A stretch of DNA of 64,000 bases from Streptomyces guryensis (lineage in GTDB: Bacteria; Actinomycetota; Actinomycetes; Streptomycetales; Streptomycetaceae). The notes under the pieces are model-generated. The model was not told where the DNA came from, did no database searches, and worked only from the letters and a program-made list of their open reading frames with translations. Where the stretch lies: the NCBI RefSeq assembly GCF_021261325.1, contig NZ_JAJSBI010000016.1, positions 1-64,000 on the forward strand, written 5' to 3'. The translations under genes and the position numbers were made by a program. Below are positions 17,160 to 27,491 of this stretch, piece by piece (position 1 is the first letter of the stretch; each line of letters opens with the position of its first letter).

Positions 17160-18962
17160 TCAGCCGCCGTACGCCCCGGACGCCGTCAGGCGCAGTGCCG
17201 TGTCGATGAGCGGGACATGGCTGAAGGCCTGCGGGAAGTTGCCGACCTGGCGCTGGCGGCGCGGGTCCCACTCCTCGGCGAGCAGGCCCAGGTCGTTGCG
17301 GAGCGAGAGCAGCTTCTCGAACAGCTTGCGGGCCTCGTCCACGCGGCCGATCATCGCGAGGTCGTCCGCCATCCAGAACGAGCAGGCGAGGAAGGCGCCC
17401 TCGTCACCGGGCAGCCCGTCGACGCCCTCGTCCGCACCCTCGGTCGGGTAGCGCAGGATGAATCCGTCGGACGTGGACAGCTCGCGCTGGATGGCCTCGA
17501 TGGTGCCGATCACGCGCTTGTCGTCGGGGGGCAGGAAGCCCATCTGCGGGATCAGCAGCAACGACGCGTCGAGCTCCTTCGAGCCGTACGACTGCGTGAA
17601 GGTGTTGCGCTCCTTGTCGTAGCCCTTCTCGCACACGTCCCGGTGGATGTCGTCGCGCAGCTCGCGCCAGCGCTCCAGCGGACCGTCGGCGTCGCCGGAC
17701 TCGATGAGCTTGATGGTGCGGTCGACGGCGACCCAGGCCATGACCTTGGAGTGCACGAAGTGCCGGCGCGGGCCGCGCACCTCCCAGATGCCCTCGTCCG
17801 GCTCGTCCCAGTGCTGCTCCAGGTAGCGGATCAGCTTGAGCTGGAGCAGCGAGGCGTAGTCGCTGCGGGCCAGGCCGGTCATGTGGCCCAGGTGGAGGGC
17901 CTCGGTGACCTCGCCGTACACGTCGAGCTGGAGCTGGTGTGCCGCGCCGTTGCCGACGCGGACCGGTGCCGAGCTCTCGTAGCCGGGCAGCCAGTCCAGC
18001 TCGGCCTCGCCGAGCTCGCGCTCGCCCGCGATGCCGTACATGATCTGCAGGTTCTCGGGGTCGCCTGCGACCGCCCGCAGCAGCCACTCGCGCCAGGCGC
18101 GGGCCTCCTCGCGGTAGCCGGTGCGCAGCAGCGAGGACAGGGTGATCGCCGCGTCGCGCAGCCAGGTGTAGCGGTAGTCCCAGTTGCGGACGCCGCCGAT
18201 GTCCTCGGGCAGGGAGGTGGTGGGGGCGGCGACGATGCCGCCGGTGGGGGCGTACGTCAGCGCCTTCAGCGTGATCAGGGAGCGGATCACGGCCTCGCGG
18301 TACGGGCCGTGGTACGTGCAGTGCTCCACCCACTCCCGCCAGAAGTCCTCCGTCGCCTCCAGCGAGGCCTCCGGCTCCGGCAGCGGCGGCGGCTCCTTGT
18401 GCGAGGGCTGCCAGGAGATCGTGAAGGCGATGCGGTCACCGGGGGCGACCGTGAAGTCCGAGTAGGTGGTCAGCGACTTGCCGTAGGTCTCGCACTCGGT
18501 GTCGTACCAGACCGAGTCCGGGCCGGCCACGGCGACCGTGCGGCCGTCGTGCTTGTGCACCCACGGCACGACCCGGCCGTACGAGAAACGCATCCGCAGG
18601 GCCGAGCGCATCGGGACGCGGCCCGAGACGCCCTCGACGATGCGGATCAGCTGGGGGGCGCCGTCGCGCGGGGGCATGAAATCGGTCACTCGGACCGTGC
18701 CGCGCGGGGTGTCCCACTCGGATTCCAGGATCAGCGAGTCGCCGCGGTAGCTGCGCCGGGCCGCCGTGGGCGGCTGGGCGTCGGAGGCGTGCGCGGGGCC
18801 GAGCCGCCAGAAGCCGTGTTCCTCGGTGCCCAGCAGGCCGGCGAAGACGGCGTGCGAGTCGAAGCGGGGCAGGCACAGCCAGTCCACTGTGCCGTCCCGG
18901 CAGACCAAGGCGGCGGTCTGCATGTCTCCGATGAGTGCGTAGTCTTCGATGCGCCCGGCCAC
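17160..18962 (-). CDS. Glycoside hydrolase family 15 (glucoamylase/trehalase-like)
   Basis: 600 aa. N-terminal GH15 start RIEDYALIGDMQTAALV, then the catalytic (alpha/alpha)6 barrel with GGVRNWDYRYTWLRDA (~residue 250) and the C-terminal LLAEEWDPRRQRQVGNFPQA holding the second carboxylate. No signal peptide, so it is intracellular; actinobacterial members of this type include trehalases. GTG at 18962 has GGAG six bases upstream; a GTG at 18986 is a longer alternative with only a G-run. Monocistronic, divergent from pyrG. Confidence 0.88.
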   Translation of the reverse strand: MAGRIEDYALIGDMQTAALVCRDGTVDWLCLPRFDSHAVFAGLLGTEEHGFWRLGPAHASDAQPPTAARRSYRGDSLILESEWDTPRGTVRVTDFMPPRDGAPQLIRIVEGVSGRVPMRSALRMRFSYGRVVPWVHKHDGRTVAVAGPDSVWYDTECETYGKSLTTYSDFTVAPGDRIAFTISWQPSHKEPPPLPEPEASLEATEDFWREWVEHCTYHGPYREAVIRSLITLKALTYAPTGGIVAAPTTSLPEDIGGVRNWDYRYTWLRDAAITLSSLLRTGYREEARAWREWLLRAVAGDPENLQIMYGIAGERELGEAELDWLPGYESSAPVRVGNGAAHQLQLDVYGEVTEALHLGHMTGLARSDYASLLQLKLIRYLEQHWDEPDEGIWEVRGPRRHFVHSKVMAWVAVDRTIKLIESGDADGPLERWRELRDDIHRDVCEKGYDKERNTFTQSYGSKELDASLLLIPQMGFLPPDDKRVIGTIEAIQRELSTSDGFILRYPTEGADEGVDGLPGDEGAFLACSFWMADDLAMIGRVDEARKLFEKLLSLRNDLGLLAEEWDPRRQRQVGNFPQAFSHVPLIDTALRLTASGAYGG

Positions 18963-19470
18963 GTGCAACTCCAGTCGAACGGCCACGTCACCCCCGCGGA
19001 AAGGGGGCTGTCGCTAGTGCGGTCAAGGGGTCGTTGTAATGCGTCGTTGAGCGGTGAAGCAAAGCAGTCGTCCTGGCCGTGTGGCAAAACGACAATTGAT
19101 GCTCAACGAACTGACGAGCTCTCGTTGTTCCGGTCATCACGTGCGGGGGTGGTGACGTGTACCCGGCCGGGCTCGGCAGCGAGTGTCCGAGCAGGATACG
19201 ACGCACGTAGATGATCTGCGTGCCGCTCCGGGCAACCCGAATACGCCGAACGGGTGAGCAACGAGTGAGAAACGCGAAGGACCGTGCGGGTCCGTGGTGA
19301 CTCGTGTGCGGTGCGTGGCCGGAAGCCATCTCCTTCCGGCGCTGATACCCTGGTAGCCCGTGGACCGGTGGGCACGAAACCCCCGAACCGCAGCGACGGC
19401 ACCCCCGGAAATCTCCGGTCGGCAGCCGCACAGCACCCCAGACCGCGACCACGGGAGCCCCCCTTTGGCC
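18963..19470. other. Divergent upstream region of GH15 and pyrG
   Basis: About 500 nt without a believable gene. A perfect 8-bp hairpin (GCCGGAAG at 19318-19325, CTTCCGGC at 19333-19340, 7-nt loop) lies ~130 nt before pyrG, and GGAG at 19454-19457 is the likely ribosome site. The stretch 19030-19260 is visibly less GC-rich than the genes, as expected for promoters. No pyrimidine-attenuator feature is evident. Confidence 0.5.
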
Positions 19471-21138
<1,668 letters not shown>

Positions 21139-21157
21139 CACACCAGTTGTACGGTGG

Positions 21158-21195
21158 CCGGGGCGCTCGCATTCAAAAGGTGAGCGCCCCGGTTT
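21158..21195 (+). terminator. Hairpin between pyrG and the Nudix gene
   Basis: CCGGGGCGCTC at 21158-21168 pairs perfectly with GAGCGCCCCGG at 21182-21192; a short TTT follows. A stable stem with a poor T tract, common for Streptomyces terminators; partial read-through into the Nudix gene is likely. Confidence 0.7.
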
Positions 21196-21235
21196 CACTT
21201 GGCGTGTGTTTCGAAAGTGTGCGGAAGGACAGGGC

Positions 21236-21862
21236 ATGACGATCAAGGACATCCCCGAGGAGTGGGAGATCCGGGCGACGAAGACCCCTTTCGTGGGCAA
21301 CAAGACCTCCGTCCGCACGGACGACGTGGTCATGCCCGACGGACACGTGGCCGCCCGCGACTACCAGGTCCACCCCGGCTCGGTCGCCGTCCTCGCCCTC
21401 GACGAGGCGGGACGGGCCGTGGTCATCCGCCAGTACCGCCATCCCGTACGCCACAAGCTGTGGGAGATCCCGGCCGGCCTGCTCGACGTGCCCGGCGAGA
21501 ACCCGCTGCACGCCGCCCAGCGGGAGCTGTACGAGGAGGCGCACGTCAAGGCCGAGGACTGGCGGGTGCTGGCCGACGTCTACACCACGCCCGGCGGCTG
21601 CGACGAGGCCGTGCGCATCTTCCTCGCCCGCGATCTGTCCGAGGCCGAGGGCGACCGCTTCGAGGTCGAGCACGAAGAGGCCGACATGGAACTCGAGCGG
21701 GTGCCCGTCGAGGAGCTCGTACGGGGCGTCCTGGCGGGCGAGCTGCACAACAACTGCCTTGTCGTGGGCCTCCTTTCGCTGATCGCCGCACAGCAGGGCG
21801 ACGGGCTCGACGCACTGCGCCCTGCCGAGGCGCCGTGGCCCGCGCGTCCCTTCGAGTCCTGA
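21236..21862 (+). CDS. ADP-ribose pyrophosphatase (Nudix)
   Basis: 208 aa. Splits ADP-ribose to AMP and ribose-5-phosphate. The Nudix segment is GLLDVPGENPLHAAQ then RELYEEAHV: the metal-binding RE..EE core is intact, but one extra residue follows the first Gly, as in mycobacterial Rv1700, and the usual Gly after EE is His. ADPRase features PGGCDEAVRIFLA and HEEADMELERVP follow. ATG at 21236 follows a purine-rich GGAAGGACAGGG. Confidence 0.9.
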   Translation: MTIKDIPEEWEIRATKTPFVGNKTSVRTDDVVMPDGHVAARDYQVHPGSVAVLALDEAGRAVVIRQYRHPVRHKLWEIPAGLLDVPGENPLHAAQRELYEEAHVKAEDWRVLADVYTTPGGCDEAVRIFLARDLSEAEGDRFEVEHEEADMELERVPVEELVRGVLAGELHNNCLVVGLLSLIAAQQGDGLDALRPAEAPWPARPFES

Positions 21863-22023
21863 ACGCCGCCCTCTCCGTACCGGTGTGACCATCTGCTGAT
21901 CCGATCGGGGGATGTGCCCGCCGCGCTCCGCCAGGATCGTTGCAGAGCGTGAACTAGGCTCTGTTGATGCCCGGTACCGGAGTCCCGGCGGGCTTGCGCG
22001 TGCGGTGGGACGGGAGTGTGCCC

Positions 22024-24096
22024 GTGACGGATCAGGCGGTCAACACAGCCGGTGCAGGGCTGTCGGGGCACGCTGCTGACGAGAGCCGGTTCCTGGGCCG
22101 TACAAGGGAGTTGAAGGAACTCCGAGCCGACATCGAGCGGGCGGGGCTGGACACCCTCTCCGGCCGCAAGGCCCCACGCGCGCGCGTCCTGCTCATCGCG
22201 GGCAGGCCCGGCTCCGGGCGCACGGCCCTCGCCGAGGAACTGGTCCGGCAGGTAGCGGACCGTTACGACGACGGGGTGCTCCGGGCGCGGCTCAGCGAGC
22301 CCGACGGCACGCCCGTTCCCGTCGAGGAAACCGCCCGCGAACTGCTCGCCGCGCTGCGGCTGCCCACCCCCGCCGGAGCCGCGGCGGACGACCTGGCGGA
22401 GGCCCTGCGCACCGCCCTCGCCGACCGCCGGGCCCTGGTGCTGCTCGACGACGCGGCGGACGCCGAGCAGGTCGACGCCCTGCTGCCGGACACGCCGGAC
22501 TGCCTGGTCGTGGCCGTGTCGAGCGGTCCCCTCACCGGCATCTCCGACGTCCGCCCCTGCACCCTCGGCGGCCTCGACACCAAGTCCGCCCTGGAGCTGC
22601 TCACCCGGCACACCGGCTCGGTCCGCATCACCGTCGACCCCCGCGCCGCCGAGGGTTTGGTCGAGGAGTGCCAGGGCCACCCTGCCGCGCTGACCCTGGC
22701 GGGCAGCTGGCTCGCCGCCCGCCCCAAGGCTGCCGTCGCCGACCTGGCCAAGCATCTGCACACGGAGGGTGAGGGCACTCCCCTCAGCCGGGTCTTCGGG
22801 CTCGTCTACACCTCGCTGCCCGCGCCGTCCGCCCGGATGCTGCGGCTGCTCGCGCTCGCCCCGGCCGGCCTGGTCGACCCGCACACCGCGGCCTCGCTCG
22901 CGGGCTGCTCGGTCGGCGACGCCCACGCCGCGCTGGACGAGTTCGTCGCCCTCGGCCTGCTGCGGGCCGTGGACTCGCCGTTGCCCCAGTACCAGGTGCC
23001 GGGCTGTGTGCACCCCCTGCTGAAGACGCTCACCCAGAGCCAGGACCGCCCCGGCGAGCTGCAACTCGCCCGCGCCCGCATGCTGGAGCGGACGGTACGG
23101 CTGCTGCAGTCGTGCCGGGTGATCACCGAGACGGACAGCCCCGAGGCGCGGGACAAGCTCCACGGCATGCCGCGCTCCCTGCGCTTCCCCAGCCCGCGGG
23201 CCGCCGAGGACTGGCTGCGGCTGCGCAGGCCCGCGCTGTTGGCCGCGGCCCGGCTGGCGGTCGCGGACGGGGAGCTGGACACCCTCGCCCGACGTCTGAT
23301 GTCCCAGCTGGTCAAGGCGATGGTGGCGCACTTCGGCACCCGGGCCGCCGCTCCTGACCTGTACGGCATCCACCGGCTCGTCCTGGACGTGGCCGAGCGG
23401 CGCGACCTGCCCCGCGAGAAGGCCGCCGCGCTGCTGAACCTCGGCGATCTCGACGCCCAGACCGGCCGCACGACGGACGCGCTGGTGCGTTATCGGGCCG
23501 CGCTGGACGCCGGACGTGAGGCGAATGACCCGTACGCGAGCGGTCGCGCGATGGAATCCGTAGGCGGTGCGCACCTGGAGCTCGGGGACTACGACCGGGC
23601 CGCCGACTGGTTCGGCCGCGCCCTCGCCGAGCGGCTGGCCCGGGGCGAGCGTGCGGCCGCCGCCCGGCTCTACGGCCGTATCGCCGCGGCCCACACCTAT
23701 GCGGGCCGCTACGGCGAGGCACAGCGCGGCTGGCGCACGGCGATCGCCCGGCACCGCAAGAACGGCGACATCGCCTCCCACGCGCGGGCGTTGAGCGAAC
23801 TCGCGCGCGTCCAGGAGTACGCGGGACGGCCCGAGGAGTCGCTGCGCACCTGCCACGAGGCGGTGGAGTACGCCCGGCGTGCCGAGGACGTACGGCTGCA
23901 GGCGGCGCTGCAGCTGCGGCTCGCCGACACGCTCGAGCGCCTCGGCGATCCCGCCTCCGCTCAGCTGCACCGGGGCACGGCCGAGCGGCTGCTGGGGGAG
24001 GGGCGCGAGGAGGGTGAACCGGATTCGAAACCCCTTGATCCCTTGGAGCAGGACGATGACACCTGCGAAATCCGTAGTGCATCCGACGAAGATTGA
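22024..24096 (+). CDS. STAND-type ATPase with TPR repeats (AfsR-like C-terminal module)
   Basis: 690 aa. Residues ~20-300 form an NB-ARC-like P-loop region: FLGRTRELKEL sensor, LLIAGRPGSGRTALAEEL (Walker A with Arg in place of Lys), LVLLDDAADAEQ Walker B, and a winged-helix part; residues ~430-660 are TPR-like helices (AAALLNLGDLDAQTGRTTDA; ARALSELARVQEYAGRPEES). It resembles AfsR/SARP proteins without their N-terminal DNA-binding domain, so a signalling or scaffold role is inferred. GTG at 22024 has GGAG 7 nt upstream; an ATG at 21967 with a TAGGCT -10 six bases before it is a leaderless alternative. Confidence 0.78.
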   Translation: MTDQAVNTAGAGLSGHAADESRFLGRTRELKELRADIERAGLDTLSGRKAPRARVLLIAGRPGSGRTALAEELVRQVADRYDDGVLRARLSEPDGTPVPVEETARELLAALRLPTPAGAAADDLAEALRTALADRRALVLLDDAADAEQVDALLPDTPDCLVVAVSSGPLTGISDVRPCTLGGLDTKSALELLTRHTGSVRITVDPRAAEGLVEECQGHPAALTLAGSWLAARPKAAVADLAKHLHTEGEGTPLSRVFGLVYTSLPAPSARMLRLLALAPAGLVDPHTAASLAGCSVGDAHAALDEFVALGLLRAVDSPLPQYQVPGCVHPLLKTLTQSQDRPGELQLARARMLERTVRLLQSCRVITETDSPEARDKLHGMPRSLRFPSPRAAEDWLRLRRPALLAAARLAVADGELDTLARRLMSQLVKAMVAHFGTRAAAPDLYGIHRLVLDVAERRDLPREKAAALLNLGDLDAQTGRTTDALVRYRAALDAGREANDPYASGRAMESVGGAHLELGDYDRAADWFGRALAERLARGERAAAARLYGRIAAAHTYAGRYGEAQRGWRTAIARHRKNGDIASHARALSELARVQEYAGRPEESLRTCHEAVEYARRAEDVRLQAALQLRLADTLERLGDPASAQLHRGTAERLLGEGREEGEPDSKPLDPLEQDDDTCEIRSASDED

Positions 24097-24240
24097 TGCA
24101 ATGAAAGGCTAGACAGAGAGAACGCCTTCATTAGACTGGCTCTGCCGCACCTTCTCCTGCGGTGCCTCCCGGTGTGCTCATGCATGCCTGGGTATGTGTT
24201 GTATTGCCCCACATCCACTGAGCCAAGGACCGTGATCGAC

Positions 24241-25356
24241 GTGAAGGTCGGCATCCCCCGCGAGGTCAAGAACAACGAGTTCCGGGTGGCCATCACCCCC
24301 GCCGGGGTGCACGAGCTCGTGCGCCACGGCCACCAGGTCGTCATCGAGCAGGGCGCCGGTGTCGGATCGTCGATCCCGGACGGCGAGTACGTCGCCGCCG
24401 GTGCGCAGATCCTGCCGACCGCCGACGAGGTGTGGGCCACCGCCGACCTGCTGCTGAAGGTCAAGGAGCCCATCGCCGAGGAGTACCACCGGCTGCGCAA
24501 GGACCAGACGCTCTTCACCTACCTGCACCTCGCGGCCTCCAAGGAGTGCACCGACGCGCTCATCGAGTCCGGCACCACGGCGATCGCCTACGAGACCGTC
24601 GAGCTCCCGGGCCGCGCGCTCCCGCTGCTCGCCCCCATGTCCGAGGTCGCGGGCCGGCTCGCCCCGCAGGTCGGCGCCTACCACCTGATGCGCTCGGTCG
24701 GCGGCCGTGGCGTGCTCCCCGGCGGTGTCCCCGGCACCCAGCCCGCGCGGGCCGTCGTCATCGGCGGTGGCGTCTCCGGCTGGAACGCGGCGCAGATCGC
24801 GGTCGGCCTGGGCTTCCACGTCACGCTGCTCGACCGCGACATCAACAAGCTGCGCGAGGCGGACAAGGTCTTCGGCACCAAGGTCCGGGCGATCATGTCC
24901 AACTCCTTCGAGCTGGAGAAGGCCGTCCTGGACGCCGACCTCGTCGTCGGCGCGGTCCTGATCCCGGGCGCCAAGGCCCCGAAGCTGGTCACCAACGAGC
25001 TCGTGTCACGCATGAAGCCCGGGAGTGTCCTTGTCGACATCGCGATCGACCAGGGCGGTTGCTTCGAGGACTCCCGTCCGACCACGCACGCCGAACCGAC
25101 CTTCCAGGTCCACGGCTCGGTCTTCTACTGCGTCGCCAACATGCCGGGTGCGGTGCCCAACACCTCCACCTACGCGCTCACCAACGCGACGCTGCCCTAC
25201 ATCGTCGAACTCGCCGACCACGGCTGGGTGGAGGCGCTGCGCCGCGACCGCGCGCTCGCCAGGGGTCTCAACACCCATGACGGCAAGGTCGTTTACCGCG
25301 AGGTCGCAGAGGCGCACGGCCTGGAGCACGTGGAGCTCGAGAGCCTGCTCGGCTGA
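24241..25356 (+). CDS. ald: Alanine dehydrogenase
   Basis: 371 aa, the family's standard length. NAD-dependent oxidative deamination of alanine to pyruvate and ammonia. Begins KVGIPREVKNNEFRVAITPAG; catalytic Lys/His region LLLKVKEPI and TYLHLA; Rossmann motif VVIGGGVSGWNAAQIAVGLG; C-terminal NMPGAVPNTSTYALTNATL. GTG at 24241 has AAGGA 11 nt upstream; GTG at 24232 is too close to it. Monocistronic, with a terminator hairpin 79 nt downstream. Confidence 0.95.
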   Translation: MKVGIPREVKNNEFRVAITPAGVHELVRHGHQVVIEQGAGVGSSIPDGEYVAAGAQILPTADEVWATADLLLKVKEPIAEEYHRLRKDQTLFTYLHLAASKECTDALIESGTTAIAYETVELPGRALPLLAPMSEVAGRLAPQVGAYHLMRSVGGRGVLPGGVPGTQPARAVVIGGGVSGWNAAQIAVGLGFHVTLLDRDINKLREADKVFGTKVRAIMSNSFELEKAVLDADLVVGAVLIPGAKAPKLVTNELVSRMKPGSVLVDIAIDQGGCFEDSRPTTHAEPTFQVHGSVFYCVANMPGAVPNTSTYALTNATLPYIVELADHGWVEALRRDRALARGLNTHDGKVVYREVAEAHGLEHVELESLLG

Positions 25357-25434
25357 GCGGGGAGTCGTCGAGCCGCTAAGTCACCATTCGGTAAAAGGCG
25401 ATACGTCAACACAGGTCGTCAACAGCGCACACCA

Positions 25435-25463
25435 GGCCGGACCTTGCACGATAAGGTCCGGCC
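25435..25463 (+). terminator. Hairpin terminator after ald
   Basis: GGCCGGACCTT (25435-25445) pairs perfectly with AAGGTCCGGCC (25453-25463) around a 7-nt loop, 79 nt after the ald stop. There is no T tract, as with many Streptomyces stem-only terminators. Confidence 0.7.
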
Positions 25464-25623
25464 GGATGTGTGTATGGTCACTTTGCGGCTCTAGGTCAAC
25501 TCGCCTCGAACGTAACCCTTCGACCGATTCGCACACCCGCGAAACCTGCCGTGCGACGGCCGTACGCCCTTGACAGAGGGATGTTTCATTGCCGACACAT
25601 CCTGCCGGGTCCGGCGGATTGTG

Positions 25624-25653
25624 TTGCTGCGGATGCCCGACACGCCATAGAGT
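25624..25653 (+). promoter_or_regulatory. Candidate promoter of the parA-scpAB operon
   Basis: TTGCTG (25624-25629) and TAGAGT (25648-25653) are separated by 18 nt and resemble a vegetative (HrdB) promoter. They lie ~70 nt before the parA start. The rest of the 369-nt gap before parA (25357-25725) holds the ald terminator and no gene I can support. Confidence 0.45.
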
Positions 25654-25725
25654 CGCCAACCGTCGGCATGGTGTCACGCCGACCTGTCTAGAAGTTTCCT
25701 GGTCACCAAGGAGGTAAGACGACTT

Positions 25726-26901
25726 GTGAATGAGTCGACATTTTCTCCCGGGGGTGGTCAACCAGGAGCGCCTGTACGGGACCAGGGTCCCGCGGGGTTC
25801 GAGGCTGTCGGCTCCGTTGCTGTGCGCACCTTCGCAGCCCGACAGAGCCCGGGTCCGCAGGTGATCCGGACAGCACACAAGAGCATGGATGGCCATCACG
25901 TGAACGCCATGGCCGGCGACGGAAGTGGCGCGCCCCACAACCAATTCGCCGACTACGACGAACTGCCCGAAGGGCACTTCTACGATCCCGACGCCGAGTA
26001 CGAGCCCGACCCCGAGTACGCGGCCACGCTCGCACCCGACGCTGCCCGGCAGCGCCGTGAGCGCATCGGCCCGACCGGGCGTCCGCTGCCGTACTTCCCG
26101 ATCCCGGGCCCGCTGACCGACCACGGCCCCGCGAAGATCATCGCGATGTGCAACCAGAAGGGCGGCGTCGGCAAGACGACGTCGACCATCAACCTGGGTG
26201 CCGCGCTCGCGGAGTACGGACGCCGCGTGCTGCTCGTGGACTTCGACCCGCAGGGCGCGCTGTCGGTGGGCCTCGGCGTCAACCCGATGGAGCTCGACCT
26301 CACCGTCTACAACCTGCTCATGGAGCGGGGCATGGCGGCCGACGAGGTGCTCCTGAAGACGGCGGTCCCGAACATGGACCTGCTGCCCAGCAACATCGAC
26401 CTGTCCGCCGCCGAGGTCCAGCTGGTGAGCGAGGTCGCGCGCGAGTCCACGCTCCAGCGCGCCCTGAAGCCGCTCATGGCCGACTACGACTACATCGTGA
26501 TCGACTGTCAGCCCTCACTCGGCCTGCTCACCGTCAACGCGCTGACGGCCGCGCACAAGGTGATAGTCCCCCTGGAGTGCGAGTTCTTCGCCCTGCGTGG
26601 CGTCGCACTGCTGACGGAGACCATCGAGAAGGTCCAGGAGCGGCTCAACCCGGAGCTGGAACTCGACGGGATCCTGGCCACGATGTACGACTCGCGCACG
26701 GTCCACAGCCGCGAGGTCCTGGCCCGTGTGGTCGAGGCGTTCGACGATCACGTCTACCACACGGTCATCGGACGCACGGTCCGCTTCCCGGAGACCACGG
26801 TCGCCGGTGAGCCGATCACCACGTACGCCTCCAACTCCGTCGGTGCCGCCGCCTACCGCCAGCTCGCCAGGGAGGTGCTCGCCCGGTGTCACGCCGAGTG
26901 A
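25726..26901 (+). CDS. ParA family ATPase (Soj-like)
   Basis: 391 aa. Residues ~1-135 are a Pro/Asp/Glu-rich disordered extension; the rest is a ParA/MinD ATPase with deviant Walker A KGGVGKTT (145-152, signature Lys at 145), DFDPQGALSVGLG and IVIDCQPSLGLLT. GTG at 25726 follows a full AAGGAGGT site at 25708-25715. It heads an operon with an RHH protein and scpA-scpB, the same linkage as mycobacterial Rv1708-Rv1710. It is not the oriC-proximal parAB and no ParB gene is here. A role in positioning condensin or DNA is inferred. Confidence 0.92.
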   Translation: MNESTFSPGGGQPGAPVRDQGPAGFEAVGSVAVRTFAARQSPGPQVIRTAHKSMDGHHVNAMAGDGSGAPHNQFADYDELPEGHFYDPDAEYEPDPEYAATLAPDAARQRRERIGPTGRPLPYFPIPGPLTDHGPAKIIAMCNQKGGVGKTTSTINLGAALAEYGRRVLLVDFDPQGALSVGLGVNPMELDLTVYNLLMERGMAADEVLLKTAVPNMDLLPSNIDLSAAEVQLVSEVARESTLQRALKPLMADYDYIVIDCQPSLGLLTVNALTAAHKVIVPLECEFFALRGVALLTETIEKVQERLNPELELDGILATMYDSRTVHSREVLARVVEAFDDHVYHTVIGRTVRFPETTVAGEPITTYASNSVGAAAYRQLAREVLARCHAE

Positions 26902-27473
26902 GTCTGCCGGGGGCCGACGAACTCTTCCGTACGACAGGGGGAACGGCGCTCCAGCCGTCCACTCCGCGGCGGGGGGCCAACGGCGAAGCCCGTGTCCCCG
27001 CGCCCGCGGGGGAGAGCGATCCGGCCGCGGCCGGGTCGCCCGAGGACGCACCGCAGTCGGTGCCCGCGCAGGGCGGCGACGGCGAGGGCCCGGAGCATGT
27101 GGCCGCGGAGCCGGAGCCGGCCGACACCGGTGAGTCCCGCAGCCGTGCCGCGGGCCAGGAGCGCTCCGGGCGACGCCAGGGCGTGCAGGAAGGTTCTGCC
27201 GCGTCCTCCGGCAATGCCCAGTCCCGCAAGCGCGGCCGGTCCTCGCCCTCGCGCCGGCCCAGTGGCCGGGAGCGACACGACGAGAAGATCACCGTGTACG
27301 TGTCCGCCGAGGAGCTCATGGACCTGGAGCACGCACGCCTGGTGCTCCGCGGTGAGCACGGCCTTGCGGTCGACCGCGGGCGGATAGTCCGCGAGGCGGT
27401 CGCCGTGGTCCTGGCCGACCTGGAGTCCCGCGGGGACGCGAGCATCCTCGTACGTCGGCTGCGTGGGCGGTAG
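26898..27473 (+). CDS. Ribbon-helix-helix-like protein coupled to ParA
   Basis: 191 aa, start GTG in a GTGA overlap with parA; a GTG at 26886 is a longer option. Residues 1-~125 are low-complexity (Gly, Pro, Ala, Glu, then Arg/Ser-rich). Residues ~128-180 read as an RHH fold: strand KITVYVS, helix EELMDLEHARLVLRGEHG, helix RGRIVREAVAVVLADLE. RHH proteins are dimeric DNA binders and partner ParA ATPases in some plasmid partition systems. I know of no named function for this gene. It may be the DNA-binding partner of the upstream ParA. Confidence 0.78.
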   Translation: MSLPGADELFRTTGGTALQPSTPRRGANGEARVPAPAGESDPAAAGSPEDAPQSVPAQGGDGEGPEHVAAEPEPADTGESRSRAAGQERSGRRQGVQEGSAASSGNAQSRKRGRSSPSRRPSGRERHDEKITVYVSAEELMDLEHARLVLRGEHGLAVDRGRIVREAVAVVLADLESRGDASILVRRLRGR

Positions 27474-27491
27474 CGGTAGCCTGCGGGGGCC

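Noticed and set aside
21580..23970. 796-codon open frame opposite the Nudix and STAND genes
   Set aside because: Spans two real genes and an intergenic gap; composition is Gln/Arg/Gly-rich antisense.
25357..25725. parS site near the parA-scpAB operon
   Set aside because: No GTTTCACGTGAAAC-like 14-mer is visible here, so this ParA is not tied to a local ParB/parS site.
25381..26124. 247-codon minus-strand frame over the parA promoter and start
   Set aside because: It runs across the parA ribosome site, promoter and ald terminator and shows no motif.
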